A DNA stretch of 8,882 nucleotides. Origin: Granulosicoccus sp964352535. Lineage in GTDB: Bacteria > Pseudomonadota > Gammaproteobacteria > Granulosicoccales > Granulosicoccaceae. The notes under the pieces are model-generated. The model worked only from the letters and a program-made list of their open reading frames with translations. It did no database searches and was not told where the DNA came from. The stretch is taken from assembly GCA_964352535.1 (NCBI GenBank), contig CAYGSW010000238.1, forward strand, positions 1 to 8,882, written 5' to 3'. The first letter of the stretch is position 1. Every line of letters begins with the position of its first letter. Shown here one piece after another: positions 7,577 to 8,882 of this stretch. The position numbers were made by a program, and so were the translations under genes.

Positions 7577-7583
7577 AACATTG
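7569..7583. repeat. Palindrome covering the kinase TTG start
   Basis: CAATGT (7569-7574), AAA, then ACATTG (7578-7583) forms a perfect 6-bp inverted repeat. Its right arm contains the candidate TTG start codon, and its left arm contains the last ATG of the 8-codon ORF. A DNA-binding site or a weak start-occluding hairpin is conceivable. No T-tract follows. Confidence 0.4.
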
Positions 7584-8477
7584 CCTCCTCAGGAATCATT
7601 TGGCACAAGCCTTGATGTAACCCGCGTGTACGGTGCATACAAGAACTCTGTTTCGTGTGACCTTCAAGCGCTACACCCACTAAAAGCAGCAATCGAGCAT
7701 GCTTTGCATTCTGAGAAAACCATGAATGACGTCGCCAGGCTAGAACTCGTTGAAGCGCAACTGCTGCAACGCGAGTTTGAACTGCAACAATCGAAAAAAT
7801 CACTAACCCGATTTACTTATGCGATTTCACATGAACTCAACTCACCGATCCGCATGCTTAATAGTCTTTTGGACATATTGAACGAGGACCATAAATCGCC
7901 ACTGGATGAAGAGGGAGTTGAACTTCTGAACATGATACGGATTTCAGCTCAGCGTACCCAAGCCATCGTTAATGGAATCATTGAATACTCCGCCTGCTGC
8001 AATCCTGAGATAGAACATACCCGTTTTGATTGTCAGCAGGTGCTTGACGCAGCTATCGATGACCTGTCAGCACTCATAACCGACTGTGCGGCGACCATTA
8101 CCACCGGCGCCATGCCCTGGATAACATCTTATCCAGACGCTCTCCGGAAGCTCTTCTATCAACTGATCAATAATGCTCTGATTTACACCAGCGACGATGG
8201 AAAACCACCCACTGTCTCTGTGCAAAGTAGCGAATCCGAGGAAGGTATCCAGTTCACCATAGAGGATAGCGGAATAGGTATTGCTGCTGAATGGCGTGAT
8301 CGGATTTTCGACCCGTTTGAACGTCTGAATCCGAAATCCCACTATGAGGGCGCAGGCCTGGGTTTGTCACAATGCCGCGAAATTGTGCAGGCATTGCATG
8401 GACGTATCTGGGTGACTTCCGGGGAACAGGGCGGCAGTGTATTTCATGTCTTTCTGCCAAATATTGAGACTTCCTGA
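7581..8477 (+). CDS. Soluble orphan sensor histidine kinase (HisKA + HATPase_c)
   Basis: This is a cytoplasmic histidine kinase with the catalytic core only. Numbering from the TTG start (298 aa), residues about 45-80 form a charged amphipathic helix, probably a dimer coiled coil. The H-box AISHELNSPI holds phospho-acceptor His84. The ATPase domain shows the N-box LINNAL (195-200), G1 EDSGIGI (228-234), F-box IFDPFERL (242-249) and G2 GAGLGLS (257-263), all intact. The overall pattern resembles kinases attached to phytochrome or PAS sensors (DEEGVELLNMI, IVNGIIEYS), but no PAS, GAF or membrane segment is present. The start is uncertain: TTG 7581 has no clear ribosome site, and in-frame GTG 7626 or ATG 7722 (251 aa, keeping the full core) are alternatives. 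No response regulator is in the window. Whether it is transcribed with the transporter operon is unknown. Confidence 0.85.
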   Translation: MPPQESFGTSLDVTRVYGAYKNSVSCDLQALHPLKAAIEHALHSEKTMNDVARLELVEAQLLQREFELQQSKKSLTRFTYAISHELNSPIRMLNSLLDILNEDHKSPLDEEGVELLNMIRISAQRTQAIVNGIIEYSACCNPEIEHTRFDCQQVLDAAIDDLSALITDCAATITTGAMPWITSYPDALRKLFYQLINNALIYTSDDGKPPTVSVQSSESEEGIQFTIEDSGIGIAAEWRDRIFDPFERLNPKSHYEGAGLGLSQCREIVQALHGRIWVTSGEQGGSVFHVFLPNIETS

Positions 8478-8531
8478 TTTCTCAAGCGTTAACCTCAACG
8501 GACCACTAGCTTGAACCATCCTGCATGTTCG

Positions 8532-8564
8532 TCCGCTTTGCCAGACAGTGCCTGACAAAGCGGA
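8532..8564. terminator. Inverted repeat between convergent genes, possible bidirectional terminator
   Basis: TCCGCTTTG (8532-8540) and CAAAGCGGA (8556-8564) are perfect 9-bp inverted copies. After one mismatch the stem continues with CAG (8542-8544) and CTG (8552-8554), leaving a 7-nt loop. It sits between the kinase stop and the stop of the opposing YidB-like gene, where a shared terminator is expected. Neither side has a proper T-tract, so termination is inferred from position and stem only. Confidence 0.5.
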
Positions 8565-8576
8565 AACACACCAACC

Positions 8577-8882
8577 CTACTTGAACAGATTCTTTGCCAT
8601 GTCCATTGGGTTGCCAGAACTGAGCCCTTCCAGAAAGCTTCCTCCGGAGCTCATCTTGTCCATCAGCGCAGGCATGGCCTGCGACAAGGTCTCAGCGGCA
8701 GAACCGGAATCCACTCCAAGCTTGGACGCCATTTCACCAATCTTGTCCGCGCCCAGTGCATTGGTCAGCTGATCAGCTGATACCGGCGCATTTTCGCCGT
8801 CTCCCAGCCACGAGCTAACCTGATCTCCCAGACCACCTTCCTTGAGCTTTTCAGCAATGGCTCCCACATCGAGACCTTCACC
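8577..8882 (-). CDS. YidB-like protein, DUF937 family, C-terminal part (5' end outside window)
   Basis: The reverse-strand frame is open to the right edge, giving 101 residues before the TAG at 8577-8579. The sequence reads through GLDVGAIAEKLKEGGLGDQV, then SSWLGDGENAPVSADQL, LGADKIGEMASKLG and ETLSQAMPALMDKMSSGG. That is the YidB/DUF937 pattern: small, all-helical, Gly/Ala/Gln-rich proteins with a repeated 'LG' helix motif and no established function. A GTG at 8867-8865 could be read as a start, but family-like residues (GEGLD) continue upstream of it, so the true start lies beyond the window. The gene is convergent with the histidine kinase, so the two do not share an operon. Confidence 0.85.
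   Translation of the reverse strand, partial: GEGLDVGAIAEKLKEGGLGDQVSSWLGDGENAPVSADQLTNALGADKIGEMASKLGVDSGSAAETLSQAMPALMDKMSSGGSFLEGLSSGNPMDMAKNLFK

Noticed and set aside
7474..7803. 109-aa minus-strand frame spanning the ATPase-kinase junction
   Set aside because: It overlaps the ATPase C-terminus and kinase N-terminus, shows no family-like sequence, and would not explain the spacer.
8577..8867. Complete 96-aa YidB-like gene starting at GTG 8867 on the minus strand
   Set aside because: The frame stays open to the window edge and the upstream codons (GEGLD) continue the family pattern, so the GTG is internal and the gene is partial.
1..8882. CRISPR array, tRNA, rRNA, insertion sequence or prophage
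   Set aside because: No regularly spaced repeats, tRNA-like cloverleaf, rRNA stretch, transposase or integrase could be recognised on either strand.

Overview
The window looks like ordinary chromosome from a gammaproteobacterium of moderate GC, roughly 50-55% by eye. The main evidence is the envC-ctpA pair, a gene order conserved in that class, together with a YidB/DUF937 gene. I cannot name the genus. I see no insertion sequence, phage gene, integrase, tRNA, rRNA or CRISPR array, and nothing indicating recent transfer.

Layout: (1) 1-768, + strand, the 3' part of envC, encoding the coiled-coil end and degenerate LytM domain of the murein-hydrolase activator. (2) 964-2274, + strand, ctpA, a periplasmic S41 carboxyl-terminal protease with a PDZ domain and an intact Ser/Lys/Gln site. 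(3) 2275-2558, a gene-free spacer with an unusual run of inverted repeats, including one good rho-independent terminator. (4) 2559-7550, + strand, a tightly packed four-gene operon. It starts with an iron-type alcohol dehydrogenase of the hydroxyacid-oxoacid transhydrogenase (ADHFE1/HOT) type, followed by two Dpp/Opp-type permeases and one double-length ATPase. (5) About 7581-8477, + strand, a soluble histidine kinase with no receiver, transmembrane segment or partner response regulator in view. (6) 8577 to the right edge, - strand, the 3' part of a YidB-like DUF937 gene convergent with the kinase. An inverted repeat lies between the two.

Working together: EnvC and CtpA both act in the envelope on cell-wall turnover. 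The HOT gene and the ABC genes are joined by a 3-nt gap, a 1-nt stop/start overlap and a 13-nt gap, so they are almost certainly co-transcribed. This suggests that the transporter imports a compound whose catabolism passes through a 4-hydroxy acid or other hydroxy acid. No solute-binding protein is encoded in the operon, so it must be supplied from elsewhere. The substrate cannot be read from the sequence.

The least ordinary points are the HOT/ABC coupling without a binding protein, the repeat-rich leader ahead of it, and the kinase's unusual 5' end. That 5' end has a TTG start inside a perfect palindrome, preceded by an 8-codon ORF overlapping the ATPase stop codon. I found no clear case for a wholly new system.
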